From: an uncultured Bacteroidales bacterium
GTDB lineage: Bacteria; Bacteroidota; Bacteroidia; Bacteroidales; Bacteroidaceae
NCBI GenBank assembly: GCA_902787555.1
Contig: CADAGO010000001.1
Location: forward strand, 120,713-184,712
Direction of reading: 5' to 3'
DNA length: 64,000 bases
Of the stretch, positions 19,201-28,500 are shown one piece after another. The notes beneath the pieces were generated by a model that was given only the letters and a program-made list of their open reading frames with translations, was not told where the DNA came from and ran no database searches. A program made the position numbers and the translations under genes. Numbering within the stretch: position 1 is the first letter of the stretch; each line of letters begins with the position of its first letter.

Positions 19201-22200
19201 AACGTTGTGACTTCTGCGGCATCAAAGGCAGCCGAATTGTTTTGCATGGAGCGATCGACCGTGCACAGGACGAGGCTGAGGCAGACTACACCAACTACAC
19301 CATCAACCGTGTGGGTGAGTTGTCGCTCAACCAGAACCACCAGTCAGGACAGCCCGATCATGGTAGCTACTTTGGTATCTACAACGTGGTGAAGTTCCTC
19401 GGAGGTGTCACATCCGACGTAAAATTCACTGATGCACGTAAGACCAACAGTGAAGGTTCAGAATTTAGACCATCTTCAGGATATGGAACACAAACATATT
19501 ACGAATGGAAGCAAGCTCATTTGAGCGAGAACGTCCGCAACGATGGTACGGCACCCAACATGATTGCACTCGCATCTGGTGTGTTCCTTGAGATTGTGAA
19601 AGAACTTGACAACAATGGCAATAAAGTGTATGGTCCTGTTACTGGTGTTATTGAACTCGACCTTATCAATGCAAGTACGGGTGAAGGTGGTGGTTATGTC
19701 TATGCAAAAAATATCCATGGAACGCCACACTACAATGCGGAAGGTCAATTTGCCGATGTAATCTCCGATGCAAACGAGGGTTTGGTAACTAACCGTGCAT
19801 TCACCTATTCTGCTGCATCAGCAACCGACGAAATGCAGACTTCGGGTAACTTTATACATTCACAGCCGAAACGTATCCTTGACGACTGCTTCCCAGAGTC
19901 AAAGAGCTTTGCTGGCTCAGGTGCTTCGCCAGCACACTACTGGTACATCCGAGGCGAGTTTTATGTTTATGAGCAACTTGTATCGGCATATACTGGTGGA
20001 GCTGATGCCTATAGCACAGAGTTGAACATACCACTCACCATGGCCATTCAGGGCAATGCCAAGTTGCGTCTGCTCAATGTAGTTCCAGGTCTCTATGCCG
20101 ACCCATCACAACTGCCAAGCTATCAGTACAATGCGGATAATCCAGAATTGTCAGTGTCCGACTCTGTTTCTATCGTCAACGGCGCTATTATCAAGAAATA
20201 CGGACAGGGTGATCCTATCAGCTATTGGGATTGGTACAATGCCTCTTCAGATGAGCGCAGTATGTTCGTCGTAGAAACCGGTGCAATGGTCTGCAACACT
20301 GAGGCAACCATCAATGGCACGAAGTATTATCCAGGCCAGACAATCAGTTTGGCGGCATACAATAGCATTGAAGATGAGACCATTGCTAAGGACGATGAAG
20401 GTAATGATATTCTTGACGACATGAACCAACCTCTCTCAGCAAAATCATGCTTCAGCATTATCAATGAGGTTAACAATGGCAACGGATATCTGCTTACGGT
20501 TGATTTCTCTAACCCATCGAAGTGGGATGACTACTATCGTCACTTAATTGATCAGACAACAGATCCTGCTGACCCAATCAAGAAGGCCAAATTACAGGAA
20601 TTGTTAGATGCATGTACAACTGAAGCAGAACGTAAGGCATTGTTAGACGCTTATATCAAGAGTGCAACATTTACATGTAACGCCTCTGGTACATACGGAC
20701 AATATTACTTCAACCAAGATGAGATCATCTCGCATAATGTATATGCAATGCAGACTAATGACGTTTCAAGTCATGCAAGTACTACTCAGGCACAATTCGA
20801 AGCTGCATACATGGCAAAAGAAGATTGTGAAGTGAGTGTAAATGGTGTTTTGAAGTCATTTACCAAGGGCACTCCTATCTCAGAAACAGACTATAGTCAT
20901 ATTACCAACAATTCAACATACTTCGAACCTGCCTACATCTGTGTAAATACCGTACTTGTTGCTAACGGAGACTACCGTGTACTTAACCAGTTGGTTGGCA
21001 AAGCGGAATATGACACATGGTATCCCGAGATACAAGGTAACTTCCAGCCAGCTTTCTACTGTATAGCGGAAGGCTCATGGGGAGGTAAATACTACGAAGA
21101 AGGCAAGAACTACAATGGCGTGGACTACGGTCAGTTGCTGAAAGAAGAACGTGAAAGAATGGTATCTGTAGGTGAAGAGCAAAAACCATTGTTCTCATTC
21201 AACTACGATGCGCTCGATGCCTTGCTTTACAATAAGTATGTTGCAGATGCATCAAATGGTGCATACCGCTACGATGAAATCACTGACTATACCGATTACA
21301 TTAGCGGTGTCGGTGGTACCAACCTTAATAATGCAATTACAGTGTTTGACAAAGATCCAAATACTAATCCACTCTATGCTACACAGACTCGCATAGACTA
21401 TACAGCAACGTTCAACTCTAACGAAGATGCGTTTATGTATGTGAAGGATAATGCAAACATTACAGTACATATTCAGGGTAATGATACTACCACTCTCAAC
21501 AATGACCAATATGAGAGCTTGCCAAACGACCGCAAGTACTATGCAAGCTTTGCTGTAAGTGACGATCACCTCAAAGACAAGGACGGCAATTTCTGGAAAG
21601 ATGAAAATGGAGATGGAGTCGGTGATGAGTTCCACACCTTCATTGTGAAGAAGACATTCGATGTGGCAGGCACCATGTACAACGCAGGTAAGACTATCAC
21701 TCATAAAGATTACGCTTCGCTTGGAACACAGCAAGCAAATGTGGAAGAAGTGATAATTCCTAATAGCACATCTTATGGCGCAGGTACATATTTCTACTGC
21801 ATTGAGGAATATGAAGTAGGTGCTAATGATGATAATGTCAAAACCACAGAAGGTAATGATATATCAGCACCAACACAGGTTGATGACATTGCTGGTCATT
21901 CTTATGACAAAGGAACAAGCGTCCCTGTTGGAACGATTATCAATTATAGCATGATGAGCCAGATTCCGAACTATCAGCAGCCCTTTGATATCCATGGTGA
22001 GGTTCCTGTTGAGGAAACCACACTCTATGTGCCTGTAACGGCTGACATCAATGCACTGCAGAAGGATCGGTACGTCACCGCTATCTATGAATACTCATAC
22101 ACTGAGAGCGATGCTCAAGGTATGAACTACGAGACACGTGTGGAGAAGCATATTATCAACATACGTATCAAGTTCCTCAGCGGTACACCTGTCATCGGTT

Positions 22201-25200
22201 CGCTCAAGGAACCAGACCTCGTGTTGCCACTCGAAACAGTCGGTCTCGATATTCCTGCTATTCAAGAAGGTGCATTCCCGATACTCGGTGGTGGATGGGA
22301 GATCTATCCTACTGAAGATCATGCAAAGCGTCACCGCAACGGACGAGAGTATCTCAATGGTAGTGAACCGCTCTACTTCTATGAGAACGACTACTATGTA
22401 GCTTACTATGCATTGACTCGTATGGGTAAAACATTCTCAGACCCAGTACCTTTGCATGTGGCTAACTACCAGCGTATGGCAGATGTCATCACTGATCCTA
22501 ACCACATGTATATCAACCACCGTGACAACGACCGCGACCCGAAGATTTACATCAGCAGCAGGTCAGAGGACACATATGGCAACAACATCAGCTTTACTGA
22601 CTCACATAACGTTCCACGCACATTCGACAACGAGCTTGACGCTATGCAGGGTATGTGGGACATCGTCAACAGCAGCTATGGTACAGAATACAGTGAAGAG
22701 GTTGATGAAAAGTCACGTACAATCACCGGTGCCAACGATCTGGAGTTCTTCCTGCAGAGCGAAGTCAACTCAGAATTGCCATCATGGACATCTATTGGAG
22801 GCGATGGCACGAACCCGTGCTTCGGTGGAACCTTCCATGGTAACGGTAATACCGTCAAAGGACTGAACAACTCACTCTTCGGTAGCCTCTGCGGAAGAGT
22901 CTATAACTTAGGTGTGATGGGTAACTTTACGACCGGCGGTATAGCAAACACAGGTGACGGACATATCGAGAACTCATGGGTATGGACATCTGCAACACCT
23001 TCCGGACAGGCCGTATATGCAAATCCTGGTACTGGTGCAAGGGTCATCAATAGCTATTATCCTGATGCAAACAGCACATTTACTGGATCAACAGGAACTA
23101 TTGAAATTACCAAACGTCCAGTTGAAGACTTTGTGAACGGTTCTGTGGCATACGACCTCAACCGCTACTACCTCGAGGCTCGCTACCGACTCTTCGGCAC
23201 AGTGAACGAAGGCACCAGCAACTACCTCTTCTATCGTCTGCCTGATGGCACAATCGTGAAGAATACAGATAAGATCATCGATGCTAACGGCAAACGACCA
23301 GGCGAGGCTGGATATATAGACACATACGATCTGATAACCGATGCAAATGGCAAGAATCCTGGTCAAGAGGGATACATCACGACCTATGCAAACCAGATGT
23401 ATGAAATCAAATATACAGATGCCGACAAAACTCAATTCGACGTCGATTACGTGAAGAAGTATGTTGCCGATGGTGATTTCAGATTCTCTGATGGCAAGAA
23501 ACCGACGAAGGCCGATATGCGTCTGTCGTCAACACAAGGATACATCCCAATCTATCCTGACGACTACATCTTCTTCGGTCAGAAGCTCTCTTACGACATT
23601 CTGAACGATGCTAATGGTTACACTATCGCTCATGCTACGCATCCACAGGCTGCAGCCAAGAGCCATACCACAGGCAATGAAGAAGAAGTGGACAACAGCA
23701 AGCACGGATTGCTCATCAACGATATGAACGACCGTTCAGAGAATCGTATCTTCCGTGCACCCGCTTACTTCCGCAATGGAGTTTACAATGCGGATCGTGA
23801 CGGTGATGGTAAGGGTGATGGTAGCGTTATCTTCAATGCTCGTGCTGCATTCGTCGATAGCTACAACTTCACTATCAATGGTGTCGACTATGAAACTAAA
23901 CCACATCGTGGCATGACTGCCATCGACTTCACGGGTGGTAATGGTGATACTCATGGTTACCAAGGTGTAGTGGCAGGTACAACTGGCGACTTCACCGACC
24001 GTAATCATAGCTATGGTCCATTGCTCGACTACGAACGTCTTGATGCATTCCAGACTCAGGGTCTGACACAGAACCTGCTGGCATACACACCGAAAGCCGA
24101 TCTGCCAGGAAGTAAGAACACGCAGACCAACAACGTGCTCGTCAACTACTTCCGTGATATCGCTTACACCGAGACTAATGATGATTACCATACCGTAGCA
24201 ATACAGAACACAAGTATCATCAAGGGTCACGTAGTACAGCAGGCATCAACAGAGCTTACGAATGGCAACTACACCTATCAAGCTCTGGTTGATCACCTCT
24301 TGGTGGACAAGCAGGACTTCAATGCCCCAATGGCTTACACCTTCGCTGAAGGCAAGCGCATGTGGTATCAGCGTACACCTGACAACTACGTAGAATTCGC
24401 ATGGAGTAGCGAGCCATGGAAGGACGATCCAACGCCTGTTCGTACCAGCAAGGGATGGGAAGGCGTCAGCATCCCATTCAAGGCAGAGCTTGTCACCACC
24501 CAGGATAAGGGTGAGATTACCCACTTCTATAAGAAGAATAGCAGTAGCGGCTACGAGAGAGGCTATGACTCTGGTCATGAGTACTGGCTGCGTGGCTTTG
24601 CTAACGGCGGTACAGCCGAAGGTGAAGTATTTAAGGCGAACTTCAAGTATCCAGTTGCTGGAAACAACACGAAGGGAAACAAGAACACCTTCCTTTGGGA
24701 CTACTACTACCAGTACTTGAATAGTGATCGTCAAGATGCAAATGAGGATACGTACCAGCAGGAGTACTATAAGACGACTCGAAACTACAACGACTATCCT
24801 TACTCCGAGGCAGGCAAGCCTTACATCGTAGGTCTCCCAGGCAAGACGTACTACGAGTTCGACCTCAGTGGAAACTTCATACCAGCCAATACGCTGAATA
24901 ATGTTGCTAAGCTCGACGCACAGGTTATCACCTTCGCTTCGCCAACAGGCGCAAGCATCGCCAAGAGCGATACGGAGATAAGTGCAGCCATCACTGCCAA
25001 TACGGCAGACGGCTATGCCTTTACGCCTAACTACCTCGGCACGGATGTGGCAGCAGGTGCATATATGCTCAACACTGACGGCAGCAGCTTCGAAGTGACG
25101 GATGCAGCCAAGCCTGGTGTACAGTTCCGCCCATACTTCACGAAGAAGTCAGGCAGTGGAGCACCACGTCGTATCATCATCAGCGGAGTTGACAATACTT

Positions 25201-25448
25201 CGCTCCAGCCAGATATCGACGAACGTCACTCAAGCAAGAACAGCGGAGACCTCAAGATCTATGCTGAGAGCGGCAAGATTGTGGTTGAGTCAGCACTCAA
25301 GGAGAATACCACCGTACGCATCACTACCGCCAGCGGTATCGATGTAGCCACATTCACCATCGAACCAGGTCAGACTATCAGCACGCCAGTCAATATGATC
25401 GGTGTCTATATCGTCAACCGCAACAAGATTCTGGTGAATGGCAGATGA
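13245..25448 (+). CDS. Giant secreted YGGGN-repeat protein (4067 aa) with sorting-like C-terminus
   Basis: An uninterrupted 12.2-kb gene; Met1 and Met5 are both plausible starts. A signal peptide ends around QAQ (residue about 33). From residue 40 to about 1900 the protein repeats the short unit [VI][YF]GGGNxGxV every 30-60 residues (GNVYGGGNQGAV, VFGGGRMAGV, VFGGGNKATV and many more), with beta-strands between, suggesting a long beta-solenoid fibre. A different repeat (see findings) occupies about 1370-2915. A GLUG-like segment lies near 3170-3230. Three calcium-loop-like motifs DxxGDGxGD are at 1279, 2786 and 3517. The last 67 residues (about 4001-4067: GDLKIYAESGKIVVES to GVYIVNRNKILV) look like a type IX secretion C-terminal sorting domain. 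Most likely a surface adhesin exported with the pilin locus. Function is inferred; no catalytic domain was recognised. Confidence 0.8.
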   Translation: MPQIMNIQTRSQVIKSLLVACLLPFNALYMQAQEPESAPIITIGGNVYGGGNQGAVGTEKSSYTFATEDDASTSDVDESTADDMTSVIIRSSELKNVFGGGRMAGVHGNTSVTIDGTTSTNRIIIGNVYGGNDIAGEVEGGAKVKSTINESDDDLKTKSIYIAKLYGGGNGDYTYGTEQVDGVYQVKSGDEVIATSDAQFTEPDIAKVAINLQSGAFGQVFGGGNKATVNTVTDITLNNKTDLNSLATLTAADKTLLETYGWLDDWFTDNKPTYQFNRVFGGNNKVDMDIRPTWHLTKGTIDNLYSGGNMGGMTYENGILLAISGNDMVINNVYGGCRMADVNPQSKNGEAILQEETVDADGLQVGTTVATFDASYAARVLITGGKITNVYGGNDISGNVYHGTQVEIHHSILGDVYGGGNGSYAYTDNADLKDDPFWGDFYYDYDPDSLSSAEALNLHRPNVGKTLLHVKGTSDNITYIGGALYCGGNSATLRAIQGYLAEASADLRIGSYVVAKSMFLGSNGENMINGKIHEKVNGSWTDTDILAKYKEDGFSQMDLTNSTDFEEYMHGVEVAIKPTVEFDEDYTDYTTQVGSFFCGGNRGSMSASEIFDVGYLNKFVIFEKLVGGCNNANVEIGTYNAFHEGGFITGTPGTNKVTLDIDGMRLEPRKLTYDVAANTFSLDWNKTDKKMFIGGNIYGGCYQSGYINGGVTINIKKDAISPAVKTYVGDNGTDEIESLAVHRDSVLNTALSAFGAGYGADSEIWGNTIINISDAANIIKVFGGGEMGVVGNLERYTSSSTIPDGKHIGDRTGEIENRYNTTINLIAGNADKIYGGGFEGPVTGHTTVNLIGGTAYDVIGGACNADIEEYAETYVGLAGASTIPSITNNIYGANDFGGQIKGSKSFSERVSTDANGKVYNNGLLTATAYVEYLKGKANYIFGGAKAAYNYKDQNLYSKYTNNEGSAKGEFVKPAIGNAFVNFRPEYDENSSVRRVYGAGQGYFNEIDKDLLQDNSYVLIDIPADAEQFATLEVFGAGDYSGVGMKLAAADVRTAEAASTTDVTAAAVIDLVRGKINSVYGGSYKEGFTRRTIVNVPVGSTINMNYLYGGAYGVASADGNPLGNLYPCDVYESNVNFKSADARVRTIYGGNNSYRRTLYTHVNIHAPVQYRHQTFGDTHANIFGAGYGENTWAQYTEVNLFDGAKVFEPYGGGENGCVYNKETITALASKPDKGWSLAIPGNYLSTDATTGDASYDHGGLTNALAHSNQLYADFNNNIPDAEGDGTGDITIAEKYNTNVHIHRGATVLNYAYGAGLGSHIYTYRFDGNWTGNTQPQPSHYMASAETPDQLDAEARAKYDAALAAYNTYAGYQNGATVGANEYDAFNDTQKSHWTQIGHRTTAVLSGTSYIDLLGGTVTKDLYAAGTTGCVQDTLMLKSFTASSTAYIKGGQARNVYGGGWEGPVGKHDMSKPGTYLNDDVLGETHVIVGRPEKDIRTAYLEAHEADPDLDEDEFFFFNGVPAINRNAYAGGEGGVVRGTANLDIFNGCIGYKNKHKDDITDSENNYYRLAIQDGLVKYIPLKRGDDLSSEDYYFVEEIDQDAVADNIMFEAGNAFGGGYAANSDVDIANLTLWDGIIRNSMYGGGEIATIGRGTQTKNTSTNELDVTIYKPGETHVTMWGGHVLRDVFGGGRGFNNWKTEDRSEGNTNGYVFGKTDVNIHLGTIGTPDGLTNGYGNVFGGGNVGFVYSQYAKQADGWYYENYSSKLLSEDTRVKVKAYGKALEDVTIGSKTYTTGSFIPNTDLDKLTNEGNYGTETTPATGDKAKWGKIDQSGITIYNAVFAGGNVSAGSDKIMAFSKTVFGNSTASVVDIYSRDLISVGGSGVGGLYGDGNLTFVDGYRELNITNYGTDWYSLSRGVDNDAEFNALTPRQQSFYLTQYICTTAYKTYNVNDIIMSGIYDGMSDEDKAHWKRQQSRVNDGRYINTLQRCDFCGIKGSRIVLHGAIDRAQDEAEADYTNYTINRVGELSLNQNHQSGQPDHGSYFGIYNVVKFLGGVTSDVKFTDARKTNSEGSEFRPSSGYGTQTYYEWKQAHLSENVRNDGTAPNMIALASGVFLEIVKELDNNGNKVYGPVTGVIELDLINASTGEGGGYVYAKNIHGTPHYNAEGQFADVISDANEGLVTNRAFTYSAASATDEMQTSGNFIHSQPKRILDDCFPESKSFAGSGASPAHYWYIRGEFYVYEQLVSAYTGGADAYSTELNIPLTMAIQGNAKLRLLNVVPGLYADPSQLPSYQYNADNPELSVSDSVSIVNGAIIKKYGQGDPISYWDWYNASSDERSMFVVETGAMVCNTEATINGTKYYPGQTISLAAYNSIEDETIAKDDEGNDILDDMNQPLSAKSCFSIINEVNNGNGYLLTVDFSNPSKWDDYYRHLIDQTTDPADPIKKAKLQELLDACTTEAERKALLDAYIKSATFTCNASGTYGQYYFNQDEIISHNVYAMQTNDVSSHASTTQAQFEAAYMAKEDCEVSVNGVLKSFTKGTPISETDYSHITNNSTYFEPAYICVNTVLVANGDYRVLNQLVGKAEYDTWYPEIQGNFQPAFYCIAEGSWGGKYYEEGKNYNGVDYGQLLKEERERMVSVGEEQKPLFSFNYDALDALLYNKYVADASNGAYRYDEITDYTDYISGVGGTNLNNAITVFDKDPNTNPLYATQTRIDYTATFNSNEDAFMYVKDNANITVHIQGNDTTTLNNDQYESLPNDRKYYASFAVSDDHLKDKDGNFWKDENGDGVGDEFHTFIVKKTFDVAGTMYNAGKTITHKDYASLGTQQANVEEVIIPNSTSYGAGTYFYCIEEYEVGANDDNVKTTEGNDISAPTQVDDIAGHSYDKGTSVPVGTIINYSMMSQIPNYQQPFDIHGEVPVEETTLYVPVTADINALQKDRYVTAIYEYSYTESDAQGMNYETRVEKHIINIRIKFLSGTPVIGSLKEPDLVLPLETVGLDIPAIQEGAFPILGGGWEIYPTEDHAKRHRNGREYLNGSEPLYFYENDYYVAYYALTRMGKTFSDPVPLHVANYQRMADVITDPNHMYINHRDNDRDPKIYISSRSEDTYGNNISFTDSHNVPRTFDNELDAMQGMWDIVNSSYGTEYSEEVDEKSRTITGANDLEFFLQSEVNSELPSWTSIGGDGTNPCFGGTFHGNGNTVKGLNNSLFGSLCGRVYNLGVMGNFTTGGIANTGDGHIENSWVWTSATPSGQAVYANPGTGARVINSYYPDANSTFTGSTGTIEITKRPVEDFVNGSVAYDLNRYYLEARYRLFGTVNEGTSNYLFYRLPDGTIVKNTDKIIDANGKRPGEAGYIDTYDLITDANGKNPGQEGYITTYANQMYEIKYTDADKTQFDVDYVKKYVADGDFRFSDGKKPTKADMRLSSTQGYIPIYPDDYIFFGQKLSYDILNDANGYTIAHATHPQAAAKSHTTGNEEEVDNSKHGLLINDMNDRSENRIFRAPAYFRNGVYNADRDGDGKGDGSVIFNARAAFVDSYNFTINGVDYETKPHRGMTAIDFTGGNGDTHGYQGVVAGTTGDFTDRNHSYGPLLDYERLDAFQTQGLTQNLLAYTPKADLPGSKNTQTNNVLVNYFRDIAYTETNDDYHTVAIQNTSIIKGHVVQQASTELTNGNYTYQALVDHLLVDKQDFNAPMAYTFAEGKRMWYQRTPDNYVEFAWSSEPWKDDPTPVRTSKGWEGVSIPFKAELVTTQDKGEITHFYKKNSSSGYERGYDSGHEYWLRGFANGGTAEGEVFKANFKYPVAGNNTKGNKNTFLWDYYYQYLNSDRQDANEDTYQQEYYKTTRNYNDYPYSEAGKPYIVGLPGKTYYEFDLSGNFIPANTLNNVAKLDAQVITFASPTGASIAKSDTEISAAITANTADGYAFTPNYLGTDVAAGAYMLNTDGSSFEVTDAAKPGVQFRPYFTKKSGSGAPRRIIISGVDNTSLQPDIDERHSSKNSGDLKIYAESGKIVVESALKENTTVRITTASGIDVATFTIEPGQTISTPVNMIGVYIVNRNKILVNGR

Positions 25449-25522
25449 GCATTGAGAAGTGAAAGTTGAAAAGATAGTAAAATTGACACAATATAAGAAT
25501 CAAGAGATTAGAAAAAAAATAA

Positions 25523-28500
25523 ATGAACAACATTATGACATACGACACGAAACAAGTGATGGTTACAGGATTGAAGAGTTTAGTTGTCTTATTTCTACTT
25601 CTGACAACAGGAATGAGTGGTGTATGGGGACAAACATCAATCACCTCCCTAAGCCAAATAACCGATGAAAACGGTAACTATATCATTAGTGGAGATATTT
25701 CTGGTGGCACACCAAGGGTAAGCACCTTTAACGGCACTTTGGAGGCGGCTATCAATCCCTCGACAAAGATGCCCTATCGCATCACAGGTCTTAGCGCGCC
25801 CCTTTTCACCACCCTTACCGGAACGGTGAAGAACATCGTGTTGGAAGATGTAAGCATAAGCAGCAACGAAGGCAACACCGGAGCCATTGCTTGTACAGCT
25901 AACGGCGCTGCTCGTATCTACAATGTTGGTATCCTAAGCGGCTCGGTGGGCGGCACAGGAGATACGGGTGGTCTTGTAGGTCTTCTTGATGGCACAGCCC
26001 GAGTTGTCAATTGCTACAGTTTTGCCGATATTACTGGCGGTACCAATGTAGGTGGTATCGTGGGCTACAACAACCAAACGACCACAAGCGCCGACAACGA
26101 CCAAAAAACCATGGTGATGAACTGTATGTTCTACGGCGACATCACTGGTGGCACCACAATATCCCCCATTTATGGTGGTAAGATCATTTCTAATATTTCT
26201 GATGCTGGCAATAATACAGGCGTGGGCAATTACAACTATTTCCGCTTAGAGGCACCATACGTGCAGCCAGAGGGCATCACCTATAATTGCGCCCTTGGTG
26301 CTGAGGACCGTTTCCTGCAGCGTTTCGAGTTTTACCGCCACTTGCTTAACAGCCACCGCGAGCTTGCCGCATGGTGGGCAACGGGCGATTACAGCAATAA
26401 GGACATGATGCTGAAATGGGTATTCGAGCCTTCGCAGATTGGCAGTGCCACTCCCTATCCCATCCTTAAGGCATCAGGTCGGTATCATTCGGTAGTGAAC
26501 ATCGACGTGCTTGACGTGGAAAACAAGAAGTCTAACACGATTGGCACCACAATGGCGACGTTGACTGTAAAAATCCAAATGGGCAATGGCGGTGCTGTGT
26601 ATGGACCTCCCATGGGAGCAGACATCACCACCTCTCAGCTCACGCTGAACATCACCGACAAGGACCCTGACCACTTCAACTTCAACTACTACAAAGTGCA
26701 GTTGCCGTACTATAACGACGTAGGCACGAAGAACTATACTGGCAATCGCGTGGTAACTGGCTGGAAGATTGTCAACATCATAGGCGGCACGCCCGGCAGT
26801 TTCACTACAGGCGACGATGCACCTGCCTACAACTTTGCCGACCGCAACTGCACCAACAAGGACCTTTACGGTACAGGCGGTAGTAACCGTATTTTCAACC
26901 AGGGTGCTTATTGGGATGTGCCCGAAGGTGTGACAGAGATCACCATCGAGCCATATTGGGCAAAATGCGTCTACCTGGCCGACCCCAACGCCGACAAGGT
27001 GTATAATACGGCAATGACGACCGGATACGACGTGCCCAGAGTCGGTGGCGGACAGATATACACCAATGGCAAAAAATATAATCTTGCTACCCATCGTCTT
27101 GATGAAACAAATGGTCAAGTGGTTTACACCACTATGAGCAATGCGATTGCAAGTTCGGGTACAGCGCTTTTTTCGGGAGTGGATGCGAATAGTCATACCG
27201 TTAATGATTATGCTGTGGTACTTGTGGGCAATTATCATCAATATAACGGATTGGAAGCAAGTAACAGCAAGCCCTATACGGTTACCTCTATTGACCTTGA
27301 TGGCGACAACGAGCCCGATTATTCCTATATGCTGCGCTTCGACGGTCGTATGGCTGCCCACCCCGTGAGGGTTGACTTTATCAATATACCCGGCCTCGGT
27401 ATGGCGCAGAAGTCCACCGGCGGCTCAGGTTCGTACAACTTCGGTATTATGCAGCCCAAGGGCTGGTTCGAGTCTACCAACACCTCGCTCTTCCGCGTCA
27501 CGCAGTTTGAATACGACCGTAGCGATCGTGCTGCAGCTCCCTATATTGTGCAAGGTGGTGTTATAGAACAATGGGTAAGCGGTCAGAACAATGGAGCTAA
27601 TAATAAAACCACCTATTTCCATGTGGGTGGCAACGTGTGGTTCAAGGAGTTCCACCGCGGCACCCACCAAGACAAGTCCTTGCAATCCAAACACCCGCCA
27701 GTGTCGGTTACGGGTGGCGACTACGATGAGTTTTACCTCACAGGACTCTATACAGCCAATGTCACCAGTTATGCTGACAATGCTGAATGTTACATCAATG
27801 GTGGCCGCTTCGGTACCTTGGCCGGCGCAGCTATGGAGGGTTTAGGCAAAGCCAATGGTGCCGACAATACGGGCAACATTACTTGGCAGGTGCAGAATGC
27901 CGATATCCGCGAGTTCTTTGCTGGCGGCATCAATGCAGCCAAACCGGTGACGGGTAATCTCAGCACTACCATCACAGGCGGACATATCGAGTTGTTCTGC
28001 GGCGGCCCCAAGTTCGGTGATATGAGCTCTGGCAAGACCGTAACAACTACTGCAACCGGCTGCACCTTCGGCACTTTCTTTGGTGCCGGCTACGGAGGGA
28101 ATTCCTACAGCCGTCAGGCACCGACGAACCATAACAATATCGTAAACTTCCCCCATAACGATACGGGTAATCCAAGTGCAGGTAACGACGCCTCTTGGAA
28201 CGCATGGTTGGCGCGGTTCTACAAGCAAGAATACAATTCCACTTATGGTGGTGTATCCACCCAGTTCAACTATCAGTTCCTACCTCTTTCCAACAATACT
28301 CAGAATGTGGCACGTATCTTTGTGGAATATGTGAAGTTCTCGTTAGCCACTACACGCAACGTCACGTCTAACTTGACAGGTTGCACGATTACCAATAATT
28401 TCTATGGTGGAGGCAGCTTGGGAAAGGTGGATGGTTCGGTCACTTCCACACTTGATGGATGCACTGTCAATGGTAGTGCCTTCGGTGCGGGCTTCTCGGC

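Noticed and set aside
13245-25448. Several fused genes or assembly chimera for the 12.2-kb frame
   Set aside because: There is one signal peptide, one sorting-like C-terminus and no internal stop, and YGGGN units and Gly/Asp-rich style continue through it. Chimera cannot be excluded but nothing in the sequence points to it.
26474-27361. 295-codon minus-strand open frame opposite the second giant gene
   Set aside because: It lies wholly inside a longer gene with signal peptide and repeats, has no recognisable domain and low-complexity Val/His/Ile content typical of an antisense shadow.
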